Assembly: GCF_937129435.1 (NCBI RefSeq)
Contig: NZ_CAKZNF010000060.1
Coordinates: 1-35,257, forward strand
DNA: 35,257 bases
Direction of reading: 5' to 3'
From: an uncultured Parasphingopyxis sp.
Lineage (GTDB): Bacteria; Pseudomonadota; Alphaproteobacteria; Sphingomonadales; Sphingomonadaceae
Position numbers and translations under genes: made by a program. The notes beneath the pieces are model-generated. The model ran no database searches. It had not been told where the DNA came from and worked only from the letters and a program-made list of their open reading frames with translations. Positions within the stretch are counted from its first letter, which is position 1. Each line of letters starts with the position of its first letter. Shown piece after piece: positions 1 through 7,612 of the stretch.

Positions 1-869
1 AGGTCGTGCCGCGGTCGACGCACGACAGCGTCGAGGTGCAGGACGGTGACGAGCTGGAGATCGTCCATTTCGTCGGTGGTGGCGATGCAGATCCGGTAGA
101 TGACGACAGCTGGACCGTTGCCGGACAGACCTTCCGTTCGCGCCTCATCGTCGGCACGGGCAAATACAGGGACTTCGAGCAGAACGCCGCCGCGCTCGAG
201 GCGAGTGGCGCGGAGATCGTCACCGTCGCCGTGCGCCGGGTCAACGTTTCCGATCCCAACGCGCCGATGTTGACCGACTTCATCGATCCGAAAAAGGTCA
301 CCTATCTGCCGAACACGGCCGGGTGCTTTACCGCGGAAGAAGCGATCCGGACGCTGCGCCTGGCGCGCGAGGCGGGCGGCTGGGATCTCGTCAAGCTCGA
401 GGTGCTGGGCGAGGCGAAGACGCTCTATCCCGATATGCGCGAGACGCTGAAGGCGACCGAGACGCTGGTCGCCGAAGGCTTCAAGCCGATGGTCTATTGC
501 GTCGACGATCCGATCGCGGCGAAGCAGCTCGAAGAGGCGGGCGCGGTGGCGATCATGCCGCTCGGCGCGCCGATCGGGTCCGGGCTGGGCATCCAGAACC
601 GCGTGACCATCCGGCTGATCGTCGAAGGGGCGGGCGTTCCCGTGCTCGTCGATGCGGGGGTCGGCACGGCATCGGACGCGGCGGTGGCGATGGAGCTGGG
701 CTGCGACGGGGTGCTCATGAACACCGCCATCGCCGAGGCGAAGGACCCGATCCGGATGGCGCGCGCGATGAAGCTCGCCGTCGAAGCGGGCCGAGACGCC
801 TATCTCGCCGGGCGGATGGGGCAGCGCAAATATGCCGACCCGTCGAGTCCTCTGTCGGGTCTGATCTGA
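1..869 (+). CDS. thiG: ThiS-ThiG fusion (sulfur carrier / thiazole synthase), 5' partial
   Basis: ThiG condenses deoxyxylulose phosphate, dehydroglycine and ThiS-thiocarboxylate sulfur into the thiazole of thiamine, in the cytosol. The frame is open to the left edge, so the GTG at base 6 is probably an internal Val codon. Counting from that codon, residues 1-26 match the C-terminal end of ThiS, finishing in [10 protein letters not shown] short acidic linker follows, and ThiG starts near residue 35. Lys130 in VKLEVLGE fits the Schiff-base lysine of the ThiG barrel, and the phosphate-binding Gly-rich loops ([19 protein letters not shown]) are present. Bifunctional ThiS/ThiG proteins are known in alphaproteobacteria. 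The odd point is that the di-glycine, normally a free C-terminus, is internal here. The ThiG part is certain; the start and most of ThiS lie outside the window. Confidence 0.93.
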   Translation, partial: VVPRSTHDSVEVQDGDELEIVHFVGGGDADPVDDDSWTVAGQTFRSRLIVGTGKYRDFEQNAAALEASGAEIVTVAVRRVNVSDPNAPMLTDFIDPKKVTYLPNTAGCFTAEEAIRTLRLAREAGGWDLVKLEVLGEAKTLYPDMRETLKATETLVAEGFKPMVYCVDDPIAAKQLEEAGAVAIMPLGAPIGSGLGIQNRVTIRLIVEGAGVPVLVDAGVGTASDAAVAMELGCDGVLMNTAIAEAKDPIRMARAMKLAVEAGRDAYLAGRMGQRKYADPSSPLSGLI

Positions 870-897
870 GCGGTTGCGACGAACGGCTCGTCGCTGC

Positions 898-922
898 GGA
901 ACATGCCGGATTTCAATGCGTT
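898..922 (+). promoter_or_regulatory. EcfG (general stress response) sigma promoter
   Basis: GGAAC (898-902), a 16-base spacer, then CGTT (919-922). This is an exact match to the alphaproteobacterial EcfG/SigT consensus GGAAC-N16/17-CGTT. It lies 45 bases upstream of the CsbD-like start codon, which leaves room for a short 5' leader with a ribosome binding site (GAAAGGAA around 954-961). Confidence 0.8.
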
Positions 923-967
923 AGTTCGGTGTCAGCGCAATTGCGCGCCGAATGAAAGGAACCGACA

Positions 968-1150
968 ATGGGTGAAGCAGCAGACAAAGCCAAAGGCTCG
1001 GCCAACAAGGCCGCCGGAGCCGTCAAATCGGCCGCCGGCGCGGCGACGGGCAACAAGAAGCTCGAAGCCGAAGGCGACAAGCAGCAGGTGAAGGGCGAAG
1101 GCCAGAAGGCAAAGGGCGCCGTCAAGGGCGCGCTGGGCAACAAGGTCTAG
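968..1150 (+). CDS. CsbD-like small stress protein
   Basis: A 60-residue, very hydrophilic protein rich in Lys, Ala, Gly and Glu, with repeated KAKG/KAAG blocks and no membrane segment or cysteine. It matches the CsbD-like family of small stress-inducible proteins whose biochemical role is not established. The ATG at 968 has an AAGGAA-type ribosome binding site just upstream. The gene stands alone between thiSG and a strong terminator. The EcfG-type promoter directly upstream indicates induction in the general stress response, which agrees with the family. Low-complexity composition makes family assignment less specific than for an enzyme, but length, composition and promoter agree. Confidence 0.85.
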   Translation: MGEAADKAKGSANKAAGAVKSAAGAATGNKKLEAEGDKQQVKGEGQKAKGAVKGALGNKV

Positions 1151-1170
1151 CCTCTATCTCGCCTATGGCA

Positions 1171-1209
1171 AAAAGGCCGCTCCGGGAAACCGGGGCGGCC
1201 TTTTGCTTT
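1171..1209. terminator. Strong intrinsic terminator, probably bidirectional
   Basis: Stem AAAAGGCCGC (1171-1180), a T, CCGG (1182-1185), loop GAAA, then CCGG (1190-1193), a G, and GCGGCC followed by TTTT (1195-1204). This gives about 15 pairs with one G-T pair. The A-tract on one side and T-tract on the other allow it to stop both the csbD transcript (plus) and the minus-strand membrane-protein transcript ending at 1230. Confidence 0.9.
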
Positions 1210-1229
1210 GGGGAAACCAGCGATTCAGA

Positions 1230-1418
1230 TCATGAATTAAGCGGGCCGATGCTCACCGCATGTGTTTCAATTGGAAGAAAGAGAATTCCGATCGATATTA
1301 TACCAATCAACAGTCCAGCCGCTGCCCATATGTATCGCTGCTGGCGAAGATCGCTGATGCCACGCACCAGACAATAAGTTGCAGCCACGAGCAGAGCGTA
1401 GACGACAAGGCTGAACAT
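1230..1418 (-). CDS. Small two-helix membrane protein
   Basis: A 62-residue protein not assigned to a family. Residues about 2-19 and 31-50 are two hydrophobic helices. The short loop between them carries charged residues (RGISDLRQQR), so it should sit in the inner membrane as a hairpin. Its ATG (1416-1418 on the complement) shares one base with the TGA of the upstream ThDP enzyme (TGATG). This argues for translational coupling and for a real gene, as does its position just before the terminator at 1171-1209. No catalytic motif is seen. A link to the enzyme upstream is inferred only from the coupling. Confidence 0.6.
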   Translation of the reverse strand: MFSLVVYALLVAATYCLVRGISDLRQQRYIWAAAGLLIGIISIGILFLPIETHAVSIGPLNS

Positions 1419-3073
1419 CAGGTCCCTCGGAGTTTGGCCACTGTCAGCCCGCCCGCCGTGAGCTGTTCCTCGGCATCGATCTTGAGGTGCAGCAGCTTGA
1501 CGCCGCTTTCCGCCTTGGCCGCGTCGAGTGCGGCGGCGAAATCGCCGGTCTTCTCGACGGTTTGCGACCAGCAGCCATAGGCAGCGCCGAGCGCGGCGAA
1601 ATCCGGATTGCTCAGCCCCGTGCCGCTGACCCGGCCTGGATATTCGCGTTCCTGGTGCATGCGGATCGTGCCGTAGCTGCCATTGTCGACGACGATAACG
1701 AGCATGTCGCAGCCGTGCTGGACGGCGGTCGCCAGTTCCTGCCCGTTCATCAGGAAATCGCCATCGCCCGCCACCGCGACGACCTGCCGATCGGGATGGC
1801 GCAACGCAGCGGCGACGGCGGCGGGGACGCCGTATCCCATTGCGCCCGCGGTCGGCGCGAGCTGGCAGACCGGCCCGCCATAATGCCAGTGCCGGTGCCA
1901 CCAGCCGGAAAAATTGCCCGCGCCGTTGCAAATGATGCTGTCGGCGGGGAGGGCGGCGCGCATCGCGGCAACGCACTGACCGATATCGAGCGCGACATCG
2001 TCGCGGGCCTGGACTTTGCTCCATTCGAGCCATTCGTCATGGGCATCCTTGCCGCAGTCGAAATCGATGATGTCGTGATCCCAGAGCGAGGCTTCTTCAC
2101 TAAATTCGCGCATATCGGCGCAGATCGGAAGGTCGGTGCGGTAGACGCGGCCGAGCTCGTTGGGGTCGGGGTGGACGTGGACAAGAAGCTGGCCGGGATG
2201 ATCGGGAGTGATCAGCGTATAGCCGTCGGTCGTCGCCTCGCCGAGGCGGGCGCCGACGACGAGGAGGAGGTCGGCTTCCCTGACCCGCTCGACCAGTTTG
2301 GGGTTGGGACCGTATCCGAGGTTTCCGGCCCAAATGCTTGATTCATTGGGGATCGCATCCTGCCGTCGAAAGCCGCAGGCGACCGGCAGGCCGATGTCTT
2401 CGGCGAATGCGCGGAAATAGTGCGAGGCGCCCGCGCACCAGTCGGCGCCGCCGACGATCGCCAGCGGGGCGGAGGCGTCCTTGAGCATCTCCATCAGCGT
2501 CGCCATTGCATCGGGATCCGGATGCTGGGCGGGCCGCGTGACCTTCGGCCGGTCGAGCGCCTCGACCGCATCGCGGAGCATGTCTTCGGGCAGCGCCAGC
2601 ACGACCGGCCCCGGCCGCCCCGAAATCGCGACCGACCAGGCGCGCGCGACATATTCGGGGATCCGCGCGGCATCGTCGATCTTCGCCGCCCATTTGGCGA
2701 CGGGCCCGAACATCGCGGGAAAATCGATCTCCTGAAAGGCTTCGCGATCCTTGTCGCCGCGGCCAACATCGCCGATGAAATAGATCATCGGCACCGAATC
2801 CTGCATCGCGACATGGACGCCGATCGACCCGTTGGTCGCGCCCGGCCCGCGCGTCACGAAGGCGACCCCCGGCCGCCCGGTCATCGCGCCGTCGGCCGCG
2901 GCCATGTAGGAAACGCCGCCCTCCTGCCGACAGACGACGAGGTCGATTGCGTCGCAATCGTGCAGCGCGTCGAGCACCGCGAGATAGCTTTCGCCGGGGA
3001 CGCAGAAGATGCGGTCGCAACCCTGCGCGACGAGATTGTCGACGAGGATCTGGCCGCCGGTGCGCTGGTTCAT
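1418..3073 (-). CDS. Acetolactate synthase-like ThDP-dependent enzyme
   Basis: A 551-residue member of the thiamine-diphosphate decarboxylase/synthase superfamily with all three domains. The PYR domain (about 1-170) has the catalytic Glu51 in CRQEGG, and RGPGATN follows at 75-81. The middle domain is about 190-340. The PP domain (about 370-540) has the ThDP/Mg motif GDGDF (436-440) ending at Asn464. Length fits the large subunit of acetolactate synthase, but no small regulatory subunit or ilvC is nearby, so valine/isoleucine synthesis is unlikely. It may instead decarboxylate a 2-oxo acid, feeding an aldehyde to the dehydrogenase encoded just upstream on the same strand. Substrate cannot be read from the sequence. 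The start has family-like spacing to the first domain. The stop overlaps the small membrane-protein gene. Confidence 0.88.
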   Translation of the reverse strand: MNQRTGGQILVDNLVAQGCDRIFCVPGESYLAVLDALHDCDAIDLVVCRQEGGVSYMAAADGAMTGRPGVAFVTRGPGATNGSIGVHVAMQDSVPMIYFIGDVGRGDKDREAFQEIDFPAMFGPVAKWAAKIDDAARIPEYVARAWSVAISGRPGPVVLALPEDMLRDAVEALDRPKVTRPAQHPDPDAMATLMEMLKDASAPLAIVGGADWCAGASHYFRAFAEDIGLPVACGFRRQDAIPNESSIWAGNLGYGPNPKLVERVREADLLLVVGARLGEATTDGYTLITPDHPGQLLVHVHPDPNELGRVYRTDLPICADMREFSEEASLWDHDIIDFDCGKDAHDEWLEWSKVQARDDVALDIGQCVAAMRAALPADSIICNGAGNFSGWWHRHWHYGGPVCQLAPTAGAMGYGVPAAVAAALRHPDRQVVAVAGDGDFLMNGQELATAVQHGCDMLVIVVDNGSYGTIRMHQEREYPGRVSGTGLSNPDFAALGAAYGCWSQTVEKTGDFAAALDAAKAESGVKLLHLKIDAEEQLTAGGLTVAKLRGT

Positions 3074-3095
3074 TCTCTTTACCTTCTCAATCTTT

Positions 3096-3187
3096 CGTCA
3101 TTCCAGCGAAGGCTGGAATCTATCCCGGTTTGCAGCGGAGCAAGGCTCTGAGATCCGGGATAGACCCCAGCCTTCGCTGGGGTGACG
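3096..3187. repeat. REP/BIME-like palindromic repeat pair
   Basis: Two small hairpins, TTCCAGC-GAAG-GCTGGAA (3101-3118) and CCCCAGC-CTTC-GCTGGGG (3165-3182), lie in opposite orientation. They are joined by CTATCCCGG and its complement CCGGGATAG, so the whole unit also folds back on itself with arms of about 28 bases and few mismatches. CGTCA and TGACG flank it. It lies between the aldehyde dehydrogenase and ThDP genes. Copies of this CAGCGAAGGCTGG-type sequence are, from general knowledge, common in sphingomonad intergenic regions. Confidence 0.85.
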
Positions 3188-3202
3188 CTTCCAAAGATAT
3201 CG

Positions 3203-4654
3203 TCACGCCTGATGCACGGCCTTGGTCACCATATAGGCCTGCAGCCCCTCGATCCCGTCCTCGCTGCCATAGCCCGACTGCTTGACGCCGCCGAAGGGAG
3301 AATCGACGCTTGATATGCCAACGGTGTTGATCCCGACCATCCCCGCCTCGATCGCATCGCCGAGCCGGTTCGCCTGGCGCAGGCTCTCGGTAAAGGCGAA
3401 GGCGGCAAGGCCATAGGGGAGGCGGTTCGCCTGCTCGACCGCCTCGTCGAACGTCTCGAACGGCCGCATCAGCGCGACCGGGCCGAAGGGTTCGTCGGAC
3501 ATGATCTTGGCTTTGAGCGGCACATCGGCCAGCACGGTGGGCTGGAAGAAGAAGCCACCATTGCCGCCATTGGGCGAAAAGCGCTCGCCGCCGGTCACGA
3601 CGCGCGCGCCGTTCGCCCGCGCGTCCTCGATCAGCGCGCCGACCGCCTCGGGCCGGCGGCCATTGGCGAGCGGGCCCATCTGCGTCGCCTCGTCCATCCC
3701 CGATCCGACCGACAGCTTTTCGGTGCGCGCGGTGAATTCCTCGACGAAGCGGTCGTAGATGCCGGACTGGACGTAGAAGCGCGTCGGACTGACGCAGACC
3801 TGGCCGGCGTTGCGGAATTTCTGCGGCACGATGATGTCGAGCGTCCGATCGAGATCGCAATCGTCGAACACCAGCACCGGCGCGTGCCCGCCCAGCTCCA
3901 TCGTCGTGCGAGTGACGTTGTCGGCGGCGAGCTTCATCAGCTGCTTGCCGACCGGGACCGAGCCGGTGAAGCTCACCTTGCGGATGATCGGCGATGCGAT
4001 CAGGTGGCTCGATACCTCGGCCGGCACGCCGAAGACGAGCTGCGCGACATTGCCGGGGATGCCCGCATCGGCGACGCAGCGCATCAGCGCGCTGGTGCAG
4101 GCCGGGGTTTCCTCGGGCGGCTTGCAGATGATCGAGCAGCCCGCCGCGAGCGCCGGGGCGAGCTTGCGCGCCATCAGGAAGTGCGGGAAATTCCACGGGC
4201 TGAACGCGGCGACCGGGCCGATCGGCTGCTGCAGCACGATCGCGCGCTGCCCCTCGGGCCGGACGAGGGCGCGGCCGTAGCTGCGCCGCGCCTCCTCGGC
4301 GAACCAGTCGAACAGCGCGGCGGCGCCCGCGACCTCGCCGATCGCCTCCTTGACCGGCTTGCCTTGCTCCATCGTCAGCAATGGCGCGATATCGGCGGCC
4401 CGCTCGCGCAGCAGGCTCGCAACCTTGCGCAGCTTGGCGCTGCGCACATTGACGTCGGTCGCGCGCCATTCGCGAAAGCCGATCTCTGCCGCGGCCAGCG
4501 CCCGGTCGAGATCATCGGTAGTCGCCAGCGGCAGATCGGCCAGCGTCGCGCCGCTTGCCGGATCGATCACCGCATGCGTCGCGCGATCCCCGGCCGCGAC
4601 CCATTCGCCATCGATATAGAGGGTGAGATCGGTCGGGTAGGCGGGGGCGGGCAT
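3203..4654 (-). CDS. NAD(P)-dependent succinate-semialdehyde-type dehydrogenase
   Basis: A 483-residue aldehyde dehydrogenase closest in pattern to GabD-type succinate-semialdehyde dehydrogenases. It oxidises an aldehyde to an acid with NAD(P)+ in the cytosol. The Rossmann glycine motif FTGSVPVG is at 229-236, the general base Glu253 in MELGGHAP and the nucleophile Cys287 in NAGQVCVSP. The C-terminal GGVKQSGYG motif is typical of this subfamily. Full length. Order on the minus strand is dehydrogenase, 129-base gap with a palindromic repeat, ThDP enzyme, small membrane protein, so co-transcription is possible. Succinate semialdehyde is the best guess for substrate; other short aldehydes cannot be excluded. 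Confidence 0.88.
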   Translation of the reverse strand: MPAPAYPTDLTLYIDGEWVAAGDRATHAVIDPASGATLADLPLATTDDLDRALAAAEIGFREWRATDVNVRSAKLRKVASLLRERAADIAPLLTMEQGKPVKEAIGEVAGAAALFDWFAEEARRSYGRALVRPEGQRAIVLQQPIGPVAAFSPWNFPHFLMARKLAPALAAGCSIICKPPEETPACTSALMRCVADAGIPGNVAQLVFGVPAEVSSHLIASPIIRKVSFTGSVPVGKQLMKLAADNVTRTTMELGGHAPVLVFDDCDLDRTLDIIVPQKFRNAGQVCVSPTRFYVQSGIYDRFVEEFTARTEKLSVGSGMDEATQMGPLANGRRPEAVGALIEDARANGARVVTGGERFSPNGGNGGFFFQPTVLADVPLKAKIMSDEPFGPVALMRPFETFDEAVEQANRLPYGLAAFAFTESLRQANRLGDAIEAGMVGINTVGISSVDSPFGGVKQSGYGSEDGIEGLQAYMVTKAVHQA

Positions 4655-4715
4655 GCGGGTCTCCTGTTGGACAGCCTATCTAGGCTGCGTACCAGTGGCT
4701 CGCAACGCTCCAACC

Positions 4716-4813
4716 CGTCATGCTGAACTTGTTTCAGCATCCATAAGCTGCAACGCTGCACCAAAGGCGATAACAGCCAAGCATAGGGATCCTGAGACGC
4801 GTTCAGGATGACG
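4716..4813. repeat. Second intergenic palindromic repeat (different family)
   Basis: The left arm starts CGTCATGCTGAAC (4716-4728) and ends TCAGCATCC. The right arm (about 4786-4813) read on the complement starts CGTCATCCTGAAC and ends TCAGGATCC. The arms match at most positions and enclose about 42 bases. It sits between the divergent dehydrogenase and SMP-30 genes. The ribosome binding site of the SMP-30 gene begins at its right edge. It is a common type of sphingomonad intergenic repeat, distinct from the one at 3096-3187. Confidence 0.75.
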
Positions 4814-4830
4814 GAGAGAGGATGCGAGCA

Positions 4831-5757
4831 ATGGCAGATTTCGAACTGGTCACCGATGGACTGCGCTTTCCCGAGGGTCCCGTCGCGATGGACGATGGCA
4901 GCGTGATCCTTGTCGAGATCGCCGACGGGAAGATCACGCGGGTGAAGCCCGATGGTTCGAGGGAAACCGTGGCGACGCCGGGCGGCGGGCCGAACGGTCT
5001 CGCGATGGGGCCCGACGGCAAGCTTTATTGCTGCAACAATGGCGGCTTCAACTATGTCGAGAATAACGGCATGCTCGCCCCGCACGGCATCGCCGACGAC
5101 TATTCGGGCGGCCGGATCGAGCGGATCGATATCGCAACCGGCGAGGTCGAGACACTGTACAAGGACGGCGATTTCGGCTGCCGGCTGCGCGGGCCCAACG
5201 ACATCGTCTTCGATGCGCATGGCGGCTTCTGGTTCACCGATCACGGCAAGCAGAATTTCGAATCGCGCTGCCACGACATCGTCGGCATCTTCTACGGCAA
5301 GGCCGATGGCAGCCATCTCGAAGAGGTGATCTTCCCCTCCTACAACCCCAATGGCTGCGGCCTCTCGCCCGACGGCAAGACGCTCTACGCGGCCGAGACC
5401 TTCACCTGCCGGCTGACCGCGTTCAACGTGATCGCGCCGGGCAAGGTCGACGATGCGGCGGGGCCGGGCGGCCCGGGCATCCCGCTCTATCGCCCCGCCG
5501 GCTACAAATTCTTCGACAGCCTGGGGGTCGAGGAGAGCGGCAATATCTGCGTCGCGACGATCGGCGAATGCGGGATCAGCGTGATCTCTCCCCAGGGCGA
5601 GCTCGTCGAGTTCGTCGAGACCGACGACATCTTCACGACCAATATCTGCTGGGGCGGCGCGGACATGATGGACGCCTATATCTGCTGCTCGGGCACCGGC
5701 CGGCTCGTGAAGACGCGCTGGAAGCGGCCGGGGCTGAGGCTCCAGCATAATGCATAG
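4831..5757 (+). CDS. SMP-30/gluconolactonase family protein
   Basis: A 308-residue six-bladed beta-propeller of the SMP-30/gluconolactonase/LRE family, metal-dependent lactonases that open sugar or other lactones. The metal-ligand Glu is in LRFPEGPV (residues 11-18). PNGLA, GPNDIVFD and the LSPDGKTLYAAET blade fit the remaining metal and substrate positions. I chose ATG 4831 because GGAGAGAGG (4813-4821) is well spaced from it. An ATG at 4822 is directly against that site. No signal peptide, so cytosolic. The next gene starts 12 bases after the stop, suggesting an operon with the DUF2855 protein. Substrate unknown. Confidence 0.88.
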   Translation: MADFELVTDGLRFPEGPVAMDDGSVILVEIADGKITRVKPDGSRETVATPGGGPNGLAMGPDGKLYCCNNGGFNYVENNGMLAPHGIADDYSGGRIERIDIATGEVETLYKDGDFGCRLRGPNDIVFDAHGGFWFTDHGKQNFESRCHDIVGIFYGKADGSHLEEVIFPSYNPNGCGLSPDGKTLYAAETFTCRLTAFNVIAPGKVDDAAGPGGPGIPLYRPAGYKFFDSLGVEESGNICVATIGECGISVISPQGELVEFVETDDIFTTNICWGGADMMDAYICCSGTGRLVKTRWKRPGLRLQHNA

Positions 5758-5769
5758 GGAGAGCGAATA

Positions 5770-6867
5770 ATGGCAGGATGGGCAATCGATATAGACCGGG
5801 CCGACATCAACGCGGCGACGATCGTCGATCCCGATGTGCCGGAGATCGGCGCCGGGCAGATTCTTGTCGCCATCGAAGACTATGCGATGACGGCGAACAA
5901 CATCACCTATGCGGTGTTCGGGGAGCCGGCGGGGCTGTTCGGGAATGACCAAGGCTATTGGGATTTCTTTTCCGAGCGCGGCGAACCCGGGCGCCTTCCG
6001 GTCTGGGGTTTCGGGACGGTGGTCGACAGCAAGTCCGACGGGATCGCGCCGGGGGATCGCTATTACGGCTATTGGCCGATGGCTTCGCATTGCCTGCTGA
6101 ACCCGTCCGACATCGGGCCGATGGGCTTTACCGATGCGACGCCGCGCCGCACGACGCTACCGCCGATCTACAACAGCTACCAGAAGGTCGACTCGATCCC
6201 CGATTACCGGGCCGAACATCACGATTACTGGCCGGTCTTCCGCCCGCTGTTCCTGACCGGGTGGCTGATCGCCGACCAATATGCCGATGACGGCGACTAT
6301 GGCGTCGCGCAGGTCATCGTGGCCAGCGCGTCGAGCAAGACGGCGATCGGCACGGGCTTTGCGCACCGGAAGCGTGAGGGCGACAAGCCGCGCTGCATCG
6401 GCCTGACCAGCCGGTCGAACGTCGAGGCACTGGCCGGGACGGGGATCTACGACCAGGTGCTGGCCTATGACGATCTCGAAACGCTTGATGCTTCGCTGCC
6501 GACGGGCTTTGTCGATATTGCCGGCAACGGCACGCTGACCCAGGCCATTCACGCGCATTTCGGCGACAATCTCAGCCATTCGATGGTGGTCGGCAAATCG
6601 CACTGGGATGCCCCTTCCGCCGAAGGGCTGGCCGGACCGGCGCAGGAGGGTTTCTTCGCGCCGGGTCGCGCGCAGAAGCGGATCGCGGACTGGGGGCCGC
6701 AGGGCTTTGGCGAGCGGATGGCGGCGGGCTGGCTCGCCTTCATGGAGATCGCGCCGGATCTGCTCACGATCGAGCGAAGGACGGGCGCTGAGGCTGCGCT
6801 CGAAGCCTATCGTACGACGCTCGCGGGGGACGCCGATCCGACGGTCGGCATCCTGGTCGCGCCGTGA
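5770..6867 (+). CDS. DUF2855 family protein
   Basis: A 365-residue protein of the uncharacterised DUF2855 family. It resembles medium-chain dehydrogenase/reductase folds: an N-terminal half with VWGFGTVV and APGDRYYGYWPM, and a nucleotide-binding-like stretch VIVASASSKTAIGTG near residue 190. The canonical GxGxxG is replaced by this Ser/Ala-rich loop. No zinc-ligand cysteines are apparent. The ATG at 5770 follows a GGGAGAGCG ribosome binding site. Its last codons overlap the GTG of the VIT-family gene by four bases (GTGA). Function not known. The SMP-30 neighbour hints at small-molecule metabolism, but that is inference. Confidence 0.85.
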   Translation: MAGWAIDIDRADINAATIVDPDVPEIGAGQILVAIEDYAMTANNITYAVFGEPAGLFGNDQGYWDFFSERGEPGRLPVWGFGTVVDSKSDGIAPGDRYYGYWPMASHCLLNPSDIGPMGFTDATPRRTTLPPIYNSYQKVDSIPDYRAEHHDYWPVFRPLFLTGWLIADQYADDGDYGVAQVIVASASSKTAIGTGFAHRKREGDKPRCIGLTSRSNVEALAGTGIYDQVLAYDDLETLDASLPTGFVDIAGNGTLTQAIHAHFGDNLSHSMVVGKSHWDAPSAEGLAGPAQEGFFAPGRAQKRIADWGPQGFGERMAAGWLAFMEIAPDLLTIERRTGAEAALEAYRTTLAGDADPTVGILVAP

Positions 6868-7589
6868 CAGATGCGCTGGAAGCGGCGAGCGCGCAGGGTT
6901 GGCATGAAGAAAATCACAATGCCGAGCGCACTGGCTGGCTGCGCGCCGCCGTTCTTGGTGCGAATGACGGTATCCTCTCGACCGCGGGGCTGATCGTCGG
7001 CGTCGCGTCGGCGGGCCAACCCGCTGACGTCATCGTGATGACCGGCGTGGCGGGGCTGATCGCCGGCGCGATTTCGATGGCGGCGGGAGAATATGTCTCG
7101 GTCAAGTCGCAAGCCGATGCCGAAGAAGTCGACAAGCGGATCGAAGCGCGGGCGCTGAAAACCCATCCGGAGGCCGAGCGCGAGGAACTGGTGCAGATAT
7201 ACGAGAAGCGCGGGCTCGACCGGACGTTGGCCGAGGCAGTTACCGACCAGCTGATGGCGCATGACGCGCTCGGCACGCATATGCGTGACGAGATCGGCAT
7301 TACCGAGGAGCTGTCGGCGCAGCCCGTTCAGGCGGCGGTCTCATCGGCGGCCAGTTTCATTGTCGGCGCGGCCGTGCCGATCACCGCCGTGCTGCTTGCG
7401 CCCGACGATCGGATCATTCCGCTGGTCGTGGCCGTGACGCTGCTCCTGCTGGCGACGCTGGGCGCGATCGGCGCGCGGGTCGGACGGGCCTCGATGGTGC
7501 GCGGGGCGGGCAGGGTGTTGTTCTGGGGTGTGGTTGCGATGCTGGCCACGGCTGGTATCGGGTCGCTCTTCGGCACCGATATCGGGTGA
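6864..7589 (+). CDS. VIT1/CCC1 family transporter
   Basis: A 241-residue integral membrane protein of the VIT1/CCC1 family, which moves Fe2+ or Mn2+ across membranes. Helix 1 contains the family motif GANDGILSTAGLIVGVA and helix 2 AGAISMAAGEYVSVKSQ. A cytoplasmic Glu-rich metal-binding helical domain (about residues 85-150, EAEREELVQIYEKRGL) follows, then three C-terminal helices. The GTG start at 6864 overlaps the preceding stop (GTGA), implying translational coupling. The length is usual for bacterial members. It probably detoxifies or sequesters iron or manganese; the metal is not decided by the sequence. Confidence 0.9.
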   Translation: MTDALEAASAQGWHEENHNAERTGWLRAAVLGANDGILSTAGLIVGVASAGQPADVIVMTGVAGLIAGAISMAAGEYVSVKSQADAEEVDKRIEARALKTHPEAEREELVQIYEKRGLDRTLAEAVTDQLMAHDALGTHMRDEIGITEELSAQPVQAAVSSAASFIVGAAVPITAVLLAPDDRIIPLVVAVTLLLLATLGAIGARVGRASMVRGAGRVLFWGVVAMLATAGIGSLFGTDIG

Positions 7590-7612
7590 CCGGCAGGGCA
7601 GGGGAAGCGTCC

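Noticed and set aside
903..1091. Alternative plus-strand frame across the csbD region
   Set aside because: The frame starting at 968 has the family composition, a ribosome binding site and a promoter at the right distance; this one does not.
4567..6090. 507-codon open frame opposite SMP-30 and DUF2855 genes
   Set aside because: It crosses the repeat at 4716-4813 and mirrors two recognised proteins.
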